Part shown: positions 41,538-50,166 of the stretch, in pieces | Numbering within the stretch: position 1 is the first letter of the stretch | Layout of the letters: each line of letters begins with the position of its first letter | Assembly: GCA_036013505.1 (NCBI GenBank) | Contig: CP107851.1 | Location: 8,914,001 to 8,978,000, forward strand | DNA: 64,000 nt | Source of the DNA: Streptomyces sp. NBC_00510 | GTDB taxonomy: Bacteria; Actinomycetota; Actinomycetes; Streptomycetales; Streptomycetaceae | Reading direction: 5' to 3' | Notes under the pieces: generated by a model | Databases searched by the model: none | What the model was told of the DNA's origin: nothing | The model's input: the letters and a program-made list of their open reading frames with translations, nothing else | Position numbers and translations under genes: made by a program

Positions 41538-42181
41538 GTCGGCAACCCCTCCCGCGGCACCGGTGCGGCCCGCTGTCGTACGTCGTCGAAGAAGGCGGCC
41601 AGTTCGGCGCGGGCGCCGGAACCGCCGTCGAACCCCTGCCAGTTCAGGCGCAGCCGGCCCACCAGCTCGTAGGCGCGGTCGATCGGGAGGAGGAAGCACT
41701 CGCCGCCGTCGCCCCCGTCGCCGTCCCGGCGGACCAGCAGCGCCTCCACGTCCGGCCGCAGCGCGGCCGCCAGTGGCGAGTCGCCGAACACCGCCCGCCA
41801 GGTGCCGGGGTCGACCTCGCTCTCGGTGGCGCCGGCCGGGCTCGGGTAGAGGACCACCGGCCGGTCGAGCACCGAGTTGTGGAAGAAGAAGGCGACCGAG
41901 ACGGGGATGCGCAGCCGCTGCCAGGAGGCCGTGCCGGGCACCGAGCCCGGGTCGCCGAGCACCCGGTCGGGCACGGAGGCGAAGCGGCCACCGCCGGCGC
42001 CGGGCCGTTCGAAGAGCAGCGCGCACGGCACGCAGGCGCAGGACAGCGCGCGCTTGCCGGTGTCGACCAGGTGCCGGTGGGGGCCCGTCAGCTCCACCCC
42101 GCACAGCTCGCAGCGCTCGACCGCGGGCTGGCGGGGCGCCACGAAACGGCGCAGTCCGGCCGCGGGGGTCCGCGGGCTCAC
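41534..42181 (-). CDS. DUF5947 protein with a zinc- or iron-binding cysteine cluster
   Basis: 215 residues. The N-terminus has RCELCGVELTGPHRHLVDT and then ALSCACVPCALLF, a CxxC...CxCxxC pattern that could hold zinc or an Fe-S cluster near residues 22-55. The rest includes RIPVSVAFFFHNSVLDRPVVLYPSPAGATES, YELVGRLRLNWQGFDGG and a C-terminal helix. It overlaps both neighbours by four bases. The family travels with group 1h hydrogenases. A rubredoxin-like metal site in an accessory protein is an attractive candidate for electron transfer or assembly. Confidence 0.8.
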   Translation of the reverse strand: MSPRTPAAGLRRFVAPRQPAVERCELCGVELTGPHRHLVDTGKRALSCACVPCALLFERPGAGGGRFASVPDRVLGDPGSVPGTASWQRLRIPVSVAFFFHNSVLDRPVVLYPSPAGATESEVDPGTWRAVFGDSPLAAALRPDVEALLVRRDGDGGDGGECFLLPIDRAYELVGRLRLNWQGFDGGSGARAELAAFFDDVRQRAAPVPREGLPT

Positions 42182-42699
42182 GGCGCCCCCGGCGGACGGT
42201 TGCCGATCTGCAGCAGCGCCGGTTCGCCCGCCGCCGGGCCGGAGCGCGGCATCTCGACCACCGTCACCTCGGGCGCGAAGCAGGACAGCGCGGCCTCGAT
42301 GCGCTGCCGGGTGGCGTCCATGGTGCTGGGGCAGCCGCAGCCGCCGTCCTCGCGGGCGTTCAGCCGCAGCGTGCCGGTATCGGGGTCGAAGTGCTCGATG
42401 CCCACCGTCGCCCCGGCGCGCGCCGCTTCCACGGCGCGGCCGACCCGGGTGAGGGTGTCCTCGGGGTGCAGGTCGTGCAGGGTCAGCAGACCCGCCACCA
42501 TCTCGTCGGCGATCAGCACGGCGAGCGGGTCGGCCGTGCCGTTCTTGAGGAGCGTGACGGCGCGGGTCAGGCCCGCGCCGTAGAACTCCATGAGGGTGCG
42601 CACCAGTTCCTCGGCGGCGCGTGCCGTCTCGCCGTCGCCGGAGGCCGCGAACGCGTCGAGGATCTCCTCGACGCGCCGCGCCGTCTGCTCCGCGCTCAT
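42178..42699 (-). CDS. NifU-like C-terminal-domain protein
   Basis: 173 residues. The C-terminal domain shows LNAREDGGCGCPSTMDATRQRIEAALSCFAPEVTVVE, the NifU/Nfu fold. The cluster cysteines here form CGCP with a further cysteine in LSCF, which differs from the CxxC of true Nfu scaffolds. The N-terminal 70 residues are helical (ARRVEEILDAFAASGDGETARAAEELVRTLMEFYGAGL). It lies directly after hhyL, with a four-base overlap, so it probably supplies or carries Fe-S clusters for the hydrogenase small subunit, or passes electrons. Confidence 0.8.
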   Translation of the reverse strand: MSAEQTARRVEEILDAFAASGDGETARAAEELVRTLMEFYGAGLTRAVTLLKNGTADPLAVLIADEMVAGLLTLHDLHPEDTLTRVGRAVEAARAGATVGIEHFDPDTGTLRLNAREDGGCGCPSTMDATRQRIEAALSCFAPEVTVVEMPRSGPAAGEPALLQIGNRPPGAP

Positions 42700-44480
42700 C
42701 CGGCCATGCCGCTCAGACCGGTGGGGACGTGGAGCTTCTCCACGGTGCGCCCGCCGCCGACGTACATGTGGACGCCGCACGGCAGACACGGGTCGAAGCT
42801 GCGCACGGTCCGCATGATGTCGATGCCCTTGAAGTTCTCCGGGGAGTTCTCCTCGAAGATCGGGGTGTTCTGCACCGCGTCCTCGTACGGGCCCGGGGTG
42901 CCGTAGGTGTCGCGCACGCTGGCGTTCCACGGGGTGGGCGGGTACGGGTGGTAGTTGGCGATCTTGCCGTCGCGGATGACCATGTGGTGCGAGAGCACAC
43001 CGCGCACGGCCTCGGTAAAGCCCACGCCGATGCTCTCGTCCGGGACCTCGAACTTCTCCCAGGTCTGGGTGCGGCCGGCGCGGACCTCGTCCAGCGCCTT
43101 CTCGCAGAAGTACAGGGCGCAGGCGGCGGAGTAGGCCTGGAAGTAGGTGCGGGCCCGGTTGCGCTCCAGGGCGTTGCTCCACTGCGGGATCTTCCACTCG
43201 AAGGTGGTCTCCGGCTTGGTCAGCGTCCTGGGCAGGTTGATCACCACGCTGTGCCCGGTGGCCTTCACGTACCCCATGTCGACCAGGCCGTTGAGCGCGG
43301 TGGACCACAGGCGGGCGAGCGGGCCGCCGCCGGTGTCCAGCGCCAGGTAGTCCTTGCCGTCGAACCAGCGCGGGGACATCACCCAGCTGTACTTGTCGTC
43401 GAAGTCGCGCTTCTGGGGCGCGGGGATGGTGTGCTGGTTCCACGGGTGCCGCGGGTCGACCGGGTTGCCGAGCGGGTCGTGGGTGACGAACTGCTCCTGG
43501 CCCTCCCAGTCCTGGTAGTAGGAGCTGCCCAGCAGGATGCGGATGCCCAGGTTGATCTGCGTGAGGTCGTTGGTGACCAGCTTCCCGTCCACCACGATGC
43601 CGGGGGAGACGAACATCTTCCGTCCCCAGTCGGTCATGTTGGCGTAAGTGAAGTCGCAGTGGTCCGGGTCGTTGAGGGCGCCCCAGCAGCCGAGCATGAT
43701 GCGGCGGCGGCCGACCTCCTCGTAGCCGGGCAGGGCCTCGTAGAAGAAGTCGAAGAGGTCGTCATGGAGCGGCACGACGCGCTTCATGAACTCCACGTAC
43801 CGCATCAGCCGGGTGAGGTAGTCGGTGAACAGCTGCACCGACGCGATGGTGCCGACGCCGCCCGCGTAGAGGGTGGAGGGGTGGACGTGCCGGCCCTCCA
43901 TCAGGCAGAACATCTCGCGGGTGTACCGGCTGACCTGCAGCGCCTCGCGGTAGAACTCGCCCTCGAGCGGGTTGAGGGAGCGCATGATGTCGCCGATGGT
44001 GCGGTAGCCGTGCTCGGCGGCGTGTGGGGCCTCGGTGCGGTTGGCCTGCTCCAGGACGCCCGGGTTGGTCTCGCGGACCATCTTCTCGCAGTAGTCGACC
44101 CCGACCAGGTTCTCCTGGAAGATGTTGTGGTCGAACATGTACTCCGCGGACTCGCCGAGGTTGATGATCCACTCGCCGAGGTGCGGCGGCTTCACCCCGT
44201 ACGCCATGTTCTGCGTGTAGACCGAGCAGGTGGCGTGGTTGTCGCCGCAGATGCCGCAGATCCGGCTGGTGATGAAGTGCGCGTCGCGGGGGTCCTTGCC
44301 CCGCATGAAGACGCTGTAGCCGCGGAAGACCGACGAGGTGCTGTAACACTCCGCGACGCGCTTCTGCTTGAAGTCGATCTTCGTGTGGATGCCGAGGCTG
44401 CCCACGATCCGGGTGATCGGATCCCAGGACATCTCCATCAGGCCACTGCCGTCTCCGGCCGTCTTCGTCTTCGGAGCCAT
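42696..44480 (-). CDS. hhyL: [NiFe]-hydrogenase large subunit, group 1h
   Basis: 594 residues. The L1 metal motif is RICGICGDNH at residues 73-82 (Cys75 and Cys78 bind Ni). The L2 motif is DPCLPCGVH with Cys565, Cys568 and His571. The 23 residues after His571 (MYVGGGRTVEKLHVPTGLSGMAG) are the extension cut by the maturation protease. The L0-type start MSWDPITRIVGSLGIHTKIDF is as in group 5/1h enzymes. These oxidise atmospheric H2 in resting Streptomyces and Ralstonia. The start follows the hhyS gene by 66 bases. All four nickel cysteines are present. Confidence 0.96.
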   Translation of the reverse strand: MAPKTKTAGDGSGLMEMSWDPITRIVGSLGIHTKIDFKQKRVAECYSTSSVFRGYSVFMRGKDPRDAHFITSRICGICGDNHATCSVYTQNMAYGVKPPHLGEWIINLGESAEYMFDHNIFQENLVGVDYCEKMVRETNPGVLEQANRTEAPHAAEHGYRTIGDIMRSLNPLEGEFYREALQVSRYTREMFCLMEGRHVHPSTLYAGGVGTIASVQLFTDYLTRLMRYVEFMKRVVPLHDDLFDFFYEALPGYEEVGRRRIMLGCWGALNDPDHCDFTYANMTDWGRKMFVSPGIVVDGKLVTNDLTQINLGIRILLGSSYYQDWEGQEQFVTHDPLGNPVDPRHPWNQHTIPAPQKRDFDDKYSWVMSPRWFDGKDYLALDTGGGPLARLWSTALNGLVDMGYVKATGHSVVINLPRTLTKPETTFEWKIPQWSNALERNRARTYFQAYSAACALYFCEKALDEVRAGRTQTWEKFEVPDESIGVGFTEAVRGVLSHHMVIRDGKIANYHPYPPTPWNASVRDTYGTPGPYEDAVQNTPIFEENSPENFKGIDIMRTVRSFDPCLPCGVHMYVGGGRTVEKLHVPTGLSGMAG

Positions 44481-44546
44481 GGTGTGTGCGTGCCCTTCGT
44501 CAAGCGGGGGAGTGGGATGGTCAGTGGCCGGGGCGGTGCCGTGAGG

Positions 44547-45632
44547 TCACCAGGGCGCCTTGTAGCCGGTGGTGAGCTTCCGGCCGGTGTGACGCCACTT
44601 GGGCTCCTTGTCCACGGTCCTGGCCGTGATGGACCGCAGCCGCCGGATCGCCGCGCCGTACGCGCCGCTGGCGGTGCTGGACAGCCGCGCGCCGGGGGGT
44701 TCGTCCATGAACGGCATGAACATGTCCGGGAAGCCGGGCATGGTGCAGGCGATGCAGATGCCGCCGACGTTGGGGCAGCCGCCGATGCCGTCCATCCAGC
44801 CGCGCTTGGGGACGTTGCACTTCACGACCGGGCCCCAGCAGCCGATCTTCACCAGGCACTGCGGCGAGTCGTAGCGGTCGGCGAACTGCCCCTGCTCGTA
44901 GTAGCCCGCCCGGTCGCAGCCCTCGTGCACGGTCGCGCCGAACAGCCAGGCCGGGCGCAGCTTGTCGTCCAGCGGGATCATCGGCGCGGAGCCGGCCGCC
45001 TGGTAGAGCAGGTACGTCAGCGTCTCGGCGAAGTTGTCCGGCTGGATGGGGCAGCCGGGCACGCAGACGATCGGGATGCCCGCCTTGGACTTCCACTCCC
45101 AGCCCAGGTAGTCCGGCACGCCCATGGCGCCGGTCGGGTTGCCCTCCATGGCGTGGATGCCCCCGTAGGTGGCACACGTGCCGATGGCGACCACGGCCAG
45201 GGCCTTGGGCGCGAGCCGGTCGATCCACTCGCTGGTGGTGATCGGCTGGCCCGTCTCGGGGTTGTCGCCGAAACCGCACCAGTAGCCCTCCGCCTTGATC
45301 GCCTCGTTGGGGACGGACCCCTCGACGACCAGGACGAACGGCTCGATCTCGCCGCGTTCGGCCTTGAAGAACCACTCGATGAAGGTGTCGGCGCCCCCGA
45401 CCGGACCGCACTCGAAGTCGATCAGCGGCCAGTGCACCTGGATCTTGGGGAGCCCGGGAAGGCCGCCCAGGACGATCTCCTCGATGCTGGGCAACGTCGC
45501 GGCGGTCAGCGACACCGAGTCGCCGTCGCAACTGAGCCCCGCGTTGATCCAGAGAATGTGGATCGGGGCCTGCTCGTCCCCGGCTGCCGGGGTACGCGCG
45601 GCGTCGTTCTTGGTCGAAGCAGTCGCATCCAT
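44547..45632 (-). CDS. hhyS: [NiFe]-hydrogenase small subunit, group 1h
   Basis: 361 residues. The proximal-cluster motif is LSCDGDSVSL at residues 33-42, with Cys35 and Asp38: in oxygen-tolerant group 1h enzymes an aspartate replaces one of the proximal cysteines. Further cluster cysteines occur in GTCATYGGI, VPGCPIQPDNF, EGCDRAGYYEQGQF, CLVKIGCWGPVVKCNVP and GGCPNVGGICIACTMPGFPD. There is no Tat signal, so the enzyme faces the cytoplasm. An ATG at 45632 is preceded by GAGGAGG. An inverted repeat lies in the leader at 45659-45691. Confidence 0.96.
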   Translation of the reverse strand: MDATASTKNDAARTPAAGDEQAPIHILWINAGLSCDGDSVSLTAATLPSIEEIVLGGLPGLPKIQVHWPLIDFECGPVGGADTFIEWFFKAERGEIEPFVLVVEGSVPNEAIKAEGYWCGFGDNPETGQPITTSEWIDRLAPKALAVVAIGTCATYGGIHAMEGNPTGAMGVPDYLGWEWKSKAGIPIVCVPGCPIQPDNFAETLTYLLYQAAGSAPMIPLDDKLRPAWLFGATVHEGCDRAGYYEQGQFADRYDSPQCLVKIGCWGPVVKCNVPKRGWMDGIGGCPNVGGICIACTMPGFPDMFMPFMDEPPGARLSSTASGAYGAAIRRLRSITARTVDKEPKWRHTGRKLTTGYKAPW

Positions 45633-45658
45633 CGGGATGCCTCCTCATCGAGCGACAA

Positions 45659-45691
45659 ATGCCACATAAAGGCATCTATCCCCCTTGATAG
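45659..45691 (-). promoter_or_regulatory. Inverted repeats in the hhyS leader
   Basis: ATGCC-N7-GGCAT (45659-45675) and CTATC-N6-GATAG (45676-45691) lie side by side, 27-59 bases upstream of the hhyS start, in the 132-base gap after hypX. They could be operators for hydrogenase expression. Confidence 0.4.
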
Positions 45692-45764
45692 CGAGTGGCT
45701 CGCCGGGAGGGGACGTCGAAGAGGGCCAATACGGTGACCGCCCCGCCATTCGCGCGGCCGCGCC

Positions 45765-47477
45765 TCAGGGGCAGGAGGCCGCCGGCGCCTCCCGCAGGTG
45801 CGGTGGGGTGCCGGCGGGGGTGCGACGGTGGACGAAGGCGGAGCGGAGGGCGTGGTACGGGGATCGGGGGTCGAAGAAGGCCTCGCGCATGCGGGACAGC
45901 TCCTCGGCGCGGTGGGACGCCAGGGGGCGCTCCGCCTCGCGGCGCTCGGCCTCCGCCTTCTTGGCGACGATCCTGGGCTGGGTCCCGGCCGTACGGGCCA
46001 GGCGGGCCGCGAGGCGGGCGACGTCGGCGCCGAACTCCTGCGGGCCGCACATCAGCAGCCGGTCCACCAGGCCGATCCGCAGGGCGGCGGCCGCGCCGAC
46101 CGGGAGCGCCTGCTCCGTCAGGCGCGCGGTCATGGCGGGGCCGACCCGGCGGGGCAGGGTGTACGTCCAGTACTCGGAGCCGTACAGGCCCATCAGGCGG
46201 TAGTGCGGGTTGAGCACCGCGCCCTGGCGGCACCAGACCTCGTCGGCGGCGAGGGCGAGCATCACGCCGCCCGCGCCCGCGTTGCCGCCGAGCGCGGCGA
46301 CCACCAGGCGGTCGGTGGTGGTCAGGACCGCCTCGACCAGGTCGTCGATGGCGGTGATGTTGGCCCAGGACTCGGCGCCCGGGTCCGCGGCGGCCTCGAT
46401 GGCCTTGAGGTCGATGCCGTTGGAGAAGACGTCCCGGGCGCCGCCCAGCACGAGCACCGAGGTGGGCCGCGTGCAGGCGTGGCGGTACGCAGCGAGGAGC
46501 CGGCGGCAGTCGGCGGCGGACATCGCGCCGCCCGCGAACGTGAACGACAGGACGCCCGCCGCGCCGTCCTCGCGGTAGCGGATGTCGGCCCAGGTGGCAC
46601 GGTCGCCGGCGAGCTCCGGGGGCAACGGTTCCTCCGGCAGCGGCGGCAGGAGCGCGCCGAGGGCGGTGACGGCGGGCAGCGCGAAGGTGGGCGGGCCGCC
46701 GGGGGCAGGACGGGGCCGCAGCCGGGGGATCCACACGGCGCCGTCGCGGGTGGCCCGGCAGACCGCGCCCGCGCGGGTGGCCAGCAGCCGCCCCGGCTCG
46801 CCGCGCAGCCGGTCCTCGGGGTGGCCGCCGTGCAGGAACCAGCGGGCGCCGAGGAGCTCGTCCAGGACGCCGGGCCGCGAGTCGGCGGCGCGCAGCTTGC
46901 GCAGCACGGTCGTGGTCGGGTCGGCGGCCCAGTCGATGCGGCGCTCGTCCTGGCCGAGGGCGGGGCGGATGCGGACGACCGCTCCGAGGGCCGGGTCGCC
47001 CTGCTGCCGCGGGACGTACGCGCCCGTCGCGAACCGGTCGACGGCCAGCAGGACGGCCTCCACGGCGGCGTCCGAGATCTCGCCCCGGTACAGGTCGCTC
47101 TTGCCGACCGGGGGCACCGCGCAGTCCACCGCGGCCCAGACCGGACCCGCGTCCATCTCCTCCTCGGCCTGCAGGACCGTCACGCCCCATGCGGCGACGC
47201 CCTCCTGGACGGCACGGTCCAGGGAGGCGGGGCCGCGGTCGCCGGGTGGTCCCGGGTGCACGACGAGGCAGGTGCGGGCGGTCCTGACGTCCGCGGGGAT
47301 CGCCGCCTTGAGCATGGGTGCCACGACGAGTTCCGGCTCGTGGCGGGCGAGCGCCGTGCGCATGGCGTCGCCGTCCGGTGTCACCTCCACGGCGACGGTG
47401 TGGCCCAGCTCGCCGAGTTCCGCGTACATGCGCTGCGTCAGGCTGTTGAACGCCGACGCCATGAGCAGGATGTGCAT
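45765..47477 (-). CDS. hypX: Hydrogenase maturation protein HypX/HoxX
   Basis: 570 residues from the ATG at 47477, with GGGAGG eight bases before it. The N-terminal half (about 1-250) resembles formyl-tetrahydrofolate-binding domains (HPGPPGDRGPASLDRAVQEG and the formyl-transfer part). The C-terminal half (about 280-540) is an enoyl-CoA hydratase/isomerase-like domain (DVFSNGIDLKAIEA...ALGGNAGAGGVMLALAADEVW). HypX makes the CO ligand of the active site from formyl-tetrahydrofolate under aerobic conditions. It is the first gene of the hydrogenase locus on this strand, 132 bases upstream of hhyS. Both domains are present. Confidence 0.9.
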   Translation of the reverse strand: MHILLMASAFNSLTQRMYAELGELGHTVAVEVTPDGDAMRTALARHEPELVVAPMLKAAIPADVRTARTCLVVHPGPPGDRGPASLDRAVQEGVAAWGVTVLQAEEEMDAGPVWAAVDCAVPPVGKSDLYRGEISDAAVEAVLLAVDRFATGAYVPRQQGDPALGAVVRIRPALGQDERRIDWAADPTTTVLRKLRAADSRPGVLDELLGARWFLHGGHPEDRLRGEPGRLLATRAGAVCRATRDGAVWIPRLRPRPAPGGPPTFALPAVTALGALLPPLPEEPLPPELAGDRATWADIRYREDGAAGVLSFTFAGGAMSAADCRRLLAAYRHACTRPTSVLVLGGARDVFSNGIDLKAIEAAADPGAESWANITAIDDLVEAVLTTTDRLVVAALGGNAGAGGVMLALAADEVWCRQGAVLNPHYRLMGLYGSEYWTYTLPRRVGPAMTARLTEQALPVGAAAALRIGLVDRLLMCGPQEFGADVARLAARLARTAGTQPRIVAKKAEAERREAERPLASHRAEELSRMREAFFDPRSPYHALRSAFVHRRTPAGTPPHLREAPAASCP

Positions 47478-47655
47478 GACGACCTCCCGGGCCGCCCGGC
47501 ACGATCGGGGAGGGGGGAGCACCGGCCCCGGCCTTCAGCGATGATGCCTGCCCCGCGGGTGTCCGCGGGTGCGGCCCGGCTGCGGTTCACCCGGTTGCCA
47601 CCGGGCGGCCGCCACTCAGGGGGTGTGGCTCCGCGATCCCGGACCGTTCCGCGTA

Positions 47656-47711
47656 TTGACGCGAACGCATCAACTCGATAGGTCTACACCAGATGCATTT
47701 GGTGCAGACCA
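47656..47711 (+). promoter_or_regulatory. Chitinase promoter with two DasR-type operators
   Basis: TTGACG (47656-47661) and TAGGTC (47679-47684) are 17 bases apart. AGGTCTACACCA (47680-47691) overlaps the -10 box and TGGTGCAGACCA (47700-47711) follows; each differs from TGGTCTAGACCA, the core of the DasR operator, by two bases, and together they form an inverted repeat with one mismatch. Confidence 0.7.
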
Positions 47712-47740
47712 ACTGCGCGTTCCCCCCACGGGAGGCCCGG

Positions 47741-49309
47741 ATGCGAAGAACTCTGGCCCTGGTCACCGCGCTCGTCGGAGCGCTCGTCCTGCTCCTCGCC
47801 CCGCCCGCCGCCGCGGCGGCGCCGAGCGCGGCATTCGTCAAGACGTCCACCTGGGAGACCGGATACCAGGGGCAGTACACGATCACCAACGGCGGCACCA
47901 CCACGCTCAGTGGATGGACCGTCGAGTTCGACCTGCCGTCCGGGACGAGCGTCGGCTCGTACTGGGACACCCTGATGACCCAGAGCGGCAGTCACTACAC
48001 CTTCAAGAACCGCGACTACAACGGCACCCTCGCGCCCGGCGCGACCGCTGCCTTCGGCTGGGTCTCCTCGGGCACCGGGGCGCCCGCGAACTGCAAGCTC
48101 AACGGCGGGTCCTGCACGGGCACCGGCGGCGGACCGGACACCACCGCGCCCAGCGTCCCCGGCGGGGTGAGCGTCGGCTCGGCCACCTCCTCCTCCCTCA
48201 CCGTCCGCTGGACGGCCTCCACCGACAACTCCGGCAGCGTCGCCGGCTACGAGGTCTCCCGGGACGGCGGCGTGCCCGTCGCCGTGACCGGCACCTCGTA
48301 CACCGCCGGCGGGCTGCAGGCGAGCACCGGCTACTCCTTCCGGGTCCGCGCCAAGGACGCGGCGGGCAACACCTCCGCGTACAGCACCGCCGTCAGCGGC
48401 ACGACCACCTCCGGCGGCACCAACCCGCCCCCGGGCGGCGTGCGAACCGCGCCGTACGTCGACATGGGCGCCTGGCCGACGCCCAGCCTCACCACGCTGT
48501 CCTCGGCCGGCGGCCTGAAGAGCTTCACGATGGCCTTCATCACCGCCTCGTCCTGCAAGGCGATGTGGTTCAACGCCTATGACCCGCGCGACGCCTGGAA
48601 CAAGGACCAGATCGACGCGATCCGCGCGGCCGGCGGTGACGTCAAGATCTCCTTCGGCGGTGCCAGCGGCATCGAACTCGCGCAGGCCTGCGGCTCCGTC
48701 GACGCGTTGTACGCCGAGTACAACGCGGTGGTCAACGCCTACGGCCTGACGTACGCCGACTTCGACATCGAGGGCGCCGCCACTGCCGACCCGGCGTCCG
48801 TCGCCCGCCGCTCCCAGGCACTGGCCCGCCTCCAGCAGGCCCACCCGGGGCTGCGGATATCGCTCACCCTGCCCGTCCTGCCGGAGGGGCTCACGGCGGA
48901 CGGTCTGGGCGTCGTGCGCTCGGCCCGGGACGCCGGGGTGAACCTCGACGTCGTCAACATCATGGCGATGGACTACTACCGCAGCGCCGACTACGGCGAC
49001 GCGGCGATCCAGGCGGCCAATAGCACCTTCACCCAGCTCAAGTCGCTCTACCCCGGCAAGTCCGACGCCCAGCTGTGGGCGATGGTGGGCGTCACCCCGA
49101 TGCTCGGGCAGAACGACGACGGCCGGATCTACGACCAGGCCGACGCCCGCCAGTTGGTGAGCTTCGCCCAGGGCAAGCACCTTGGTCTGCTCGCCTTCTG
49201 GGAGACGACCCGGGACCGCAACGCCTGCACCGGCGCGCTCTACATGTGCACCAACATCCCGCAGTCCCCGTACGAGTTCTCACGGATCTTCGCGGGCTAC
49301 ACGGGCTAG
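47741..49309 (+). CDS. Secreted chitinase: CBM2-like, fibronectin III, GH18
   Basis: 522 residues. A Sec signal peptide (ALVTALVGALVLLLAPPAAAAA) is followed by a CBM2-like binding domain at about 35-130 (FVKTSTWETGYQGQYTITNGGTTTLSGWTVEFDLP), a fibronectin III module at 143-228 (TAPSVPGGVSVGSATSSSLTVRW) and a GH18 barrel at about 240-522. The catalytic motif is YADFDIEG, with D340, D342 and E344. Start ATG at 47741 follows GGGAGG. The promoter region has two DasR-like sites, consistent with induction by chitin degradation products. A terminator follows. Confidence 0.93.
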   Translation: MRRTLALVTALVGALVLLLAPPAAAAAPSAAFVKTSTWETGYQGQYTITNGGTTTLSGWTVEFDLPSGTSVGSYWDTLMTQSGSHYTFKNRDYNGTLAPGATAAFGWVSSGTGAPANCKLNGGSCTGTGGGPDTTAPSVPGGVSVGSATSSSLTVRWTASTDNSGSVAGYEVSRDGGVPVAVTGTSYTAGGLQASTGYSFRVRAKDAAGNTSAYSTAVSGTTTSGGTNPPPGGVRTAPYVDMGAWPTPSLTTLSSAGGLKSFTMAFITASSCKAMWFNAYDPRDAWNKDQIDAIRAAGGDVKISFGGASGIELAQACGSVDALYAEYNAVVNAYGLTYADFDIEGAATADPASVARRSQALARLQQAHPGLRISLTLPVLPEGLTADGLGVVRSARDAGVNLDVVNIMAMDYYRSADYGDAAIQAANSTFTQLKSLYPGKSDAQLWAMVGVTPMLGQNDDGRIYDQADARQLVSFAQGKHLGLLAFWETTRDRNACTGALYMCTNIPQSPYEFSRIFAGYTG

Positions 49310-49330
49310 CACCCCTCGGGACCGCCCCCA

Positions 49331-49367
49331 CGGGCCGCCGTCGTGTGGAGAACACGGCGGCGGCCCG
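49331..49367 (+). terminator. Chitinase terminator
   Basis: A 16-bp stem with one G-U pair (left arm 49331-49346, right arm 49352-49367) and a five-base loop, 21 bases past the chitinase stop. Confidence 0.8.
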
Positions 49368-49607
49368 CTGCTTTCCGGCCGATGTGGAGACGATGTGTCG
49401 ATCCGTGAAGGCGCTTTCACGGAGGCCCCGGCTCCGCTGAGTCCATTCACCCGGACGCCCAGCCCACCGCAAGTGCGACACAACGGATAGTACGCATTGT
49501 GAACAACCGGTGACCGAAAGTCGCGGAGCGATGTGACGAGCGGGCGTTCGATGCACAAGACTCCTCGACGTCCGATATCCGGATCAAGTGCCGAAGGAGT
49601 GTTCGCT

Positions 49608-50045
49608 ATGCGGTTCAGTGCGGTGGGGACCTGCCTGGCCCTGGTGGCGGCGGTGTGTTCGGCGGGGGTCGCGGCCGGCTCGGCGGAGGCCCGTCCGACC
49701 GGGGCGACGAGCCTGTACGCGCCGTCCGCGCTCGTCCTGTCCGTGGGGAAGGGGGAAGACCCCGCGACGGCGACGATACAGCGCGCGGTCGTGCTGCGGT
49801 GCAAGCCCACCCCGTACGGGGACCACCCGGACCCGGTGGCCGCCTGCGCGGAGCTCACCGCGGTCCACGGGGACTTCGCGGCGATGACGGCCGGCGCCGG
49901 GGGCGTGACCTGCACCCGGGTGTGGGACCCGGTCGTGGTCACCGCCGACGGGGTCTGGGAAGGCCGGCGCGTCACCTTCGCGCAGACCTTCGGCAACCCG
50001 TGCATGCTGCGCGGCAGCGACACGGCCGGCGTCTTCGCCTTCTGA
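49608..50045 (+). CDS. Subtilisin-inhibitor-like secreted protease inhibitor (SSI family)
   Basis: 145 residues from the ATG at 49608, with AAGGAG upstream. Residues 1-29 are a signal peptide ending near AGSAEA. The mature part shows the SSI fold: SALVLSVGKGEDPATATIQRAVVLRCKPTP, the core DPVAACAELTAVHGDF, and the reactive loop TCTRVWDPVVVTADGVW, finishing GVFAF. By alignment with SSI, the P1 residue in the loop is Arg (TCTR-VWDP), which suits trypsin-like rather than subtilisin proteases. Four cysteines can form the two usual disulfides. A strong terminator lies 56 bases downstream. Confidence 0.92.
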   Translation: MRFSAVGTCLALVAAVCSAGVAAGSAEARPTGATSLYAPSALVLSVGKGEDPATATIQRAVVLRCKPTPYGDHPDPVAACAELTAVHGDFAAMTAGAGGVTCTRVWDPVVVTADGVWEGRRVTFAQTFGNPCMLRGSDTAGVFAF

Positions 50046-50100
50046 CGCCGATGCCGTGAACCAAGGCCACGGGGTTCACCGTGGGGGAGAGCCCTGTGAG

Positions 50101-50136
50101 GGGGCGGCCGACTCGTGGGACGGGGTCGGCCGCCCC
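50101..50136. terminator. Bidirectional terminator with T run
   Basis: Perfect 12-bp stem (50101-50112 with 50125-50136) followed by TGTTTT. It lies between the SSI gene and the convergent SDR gene. Confidence 0.85.
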
Positions 50137-50166
50137 TGTTTTCCGTGTTGCCGCTGTGGCGGGGTG

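Noticed and set aside
48749..48775. GH18 motif YADFDIEG lacking the first Asp of DxxDxDxE, as possible inactivation
   Set aside because: The catalytic D342 and E344 are intact. To my knowledge this GH18 branch in Streptomyces does not keep the first Asp, so it is not a sign of loss of function.
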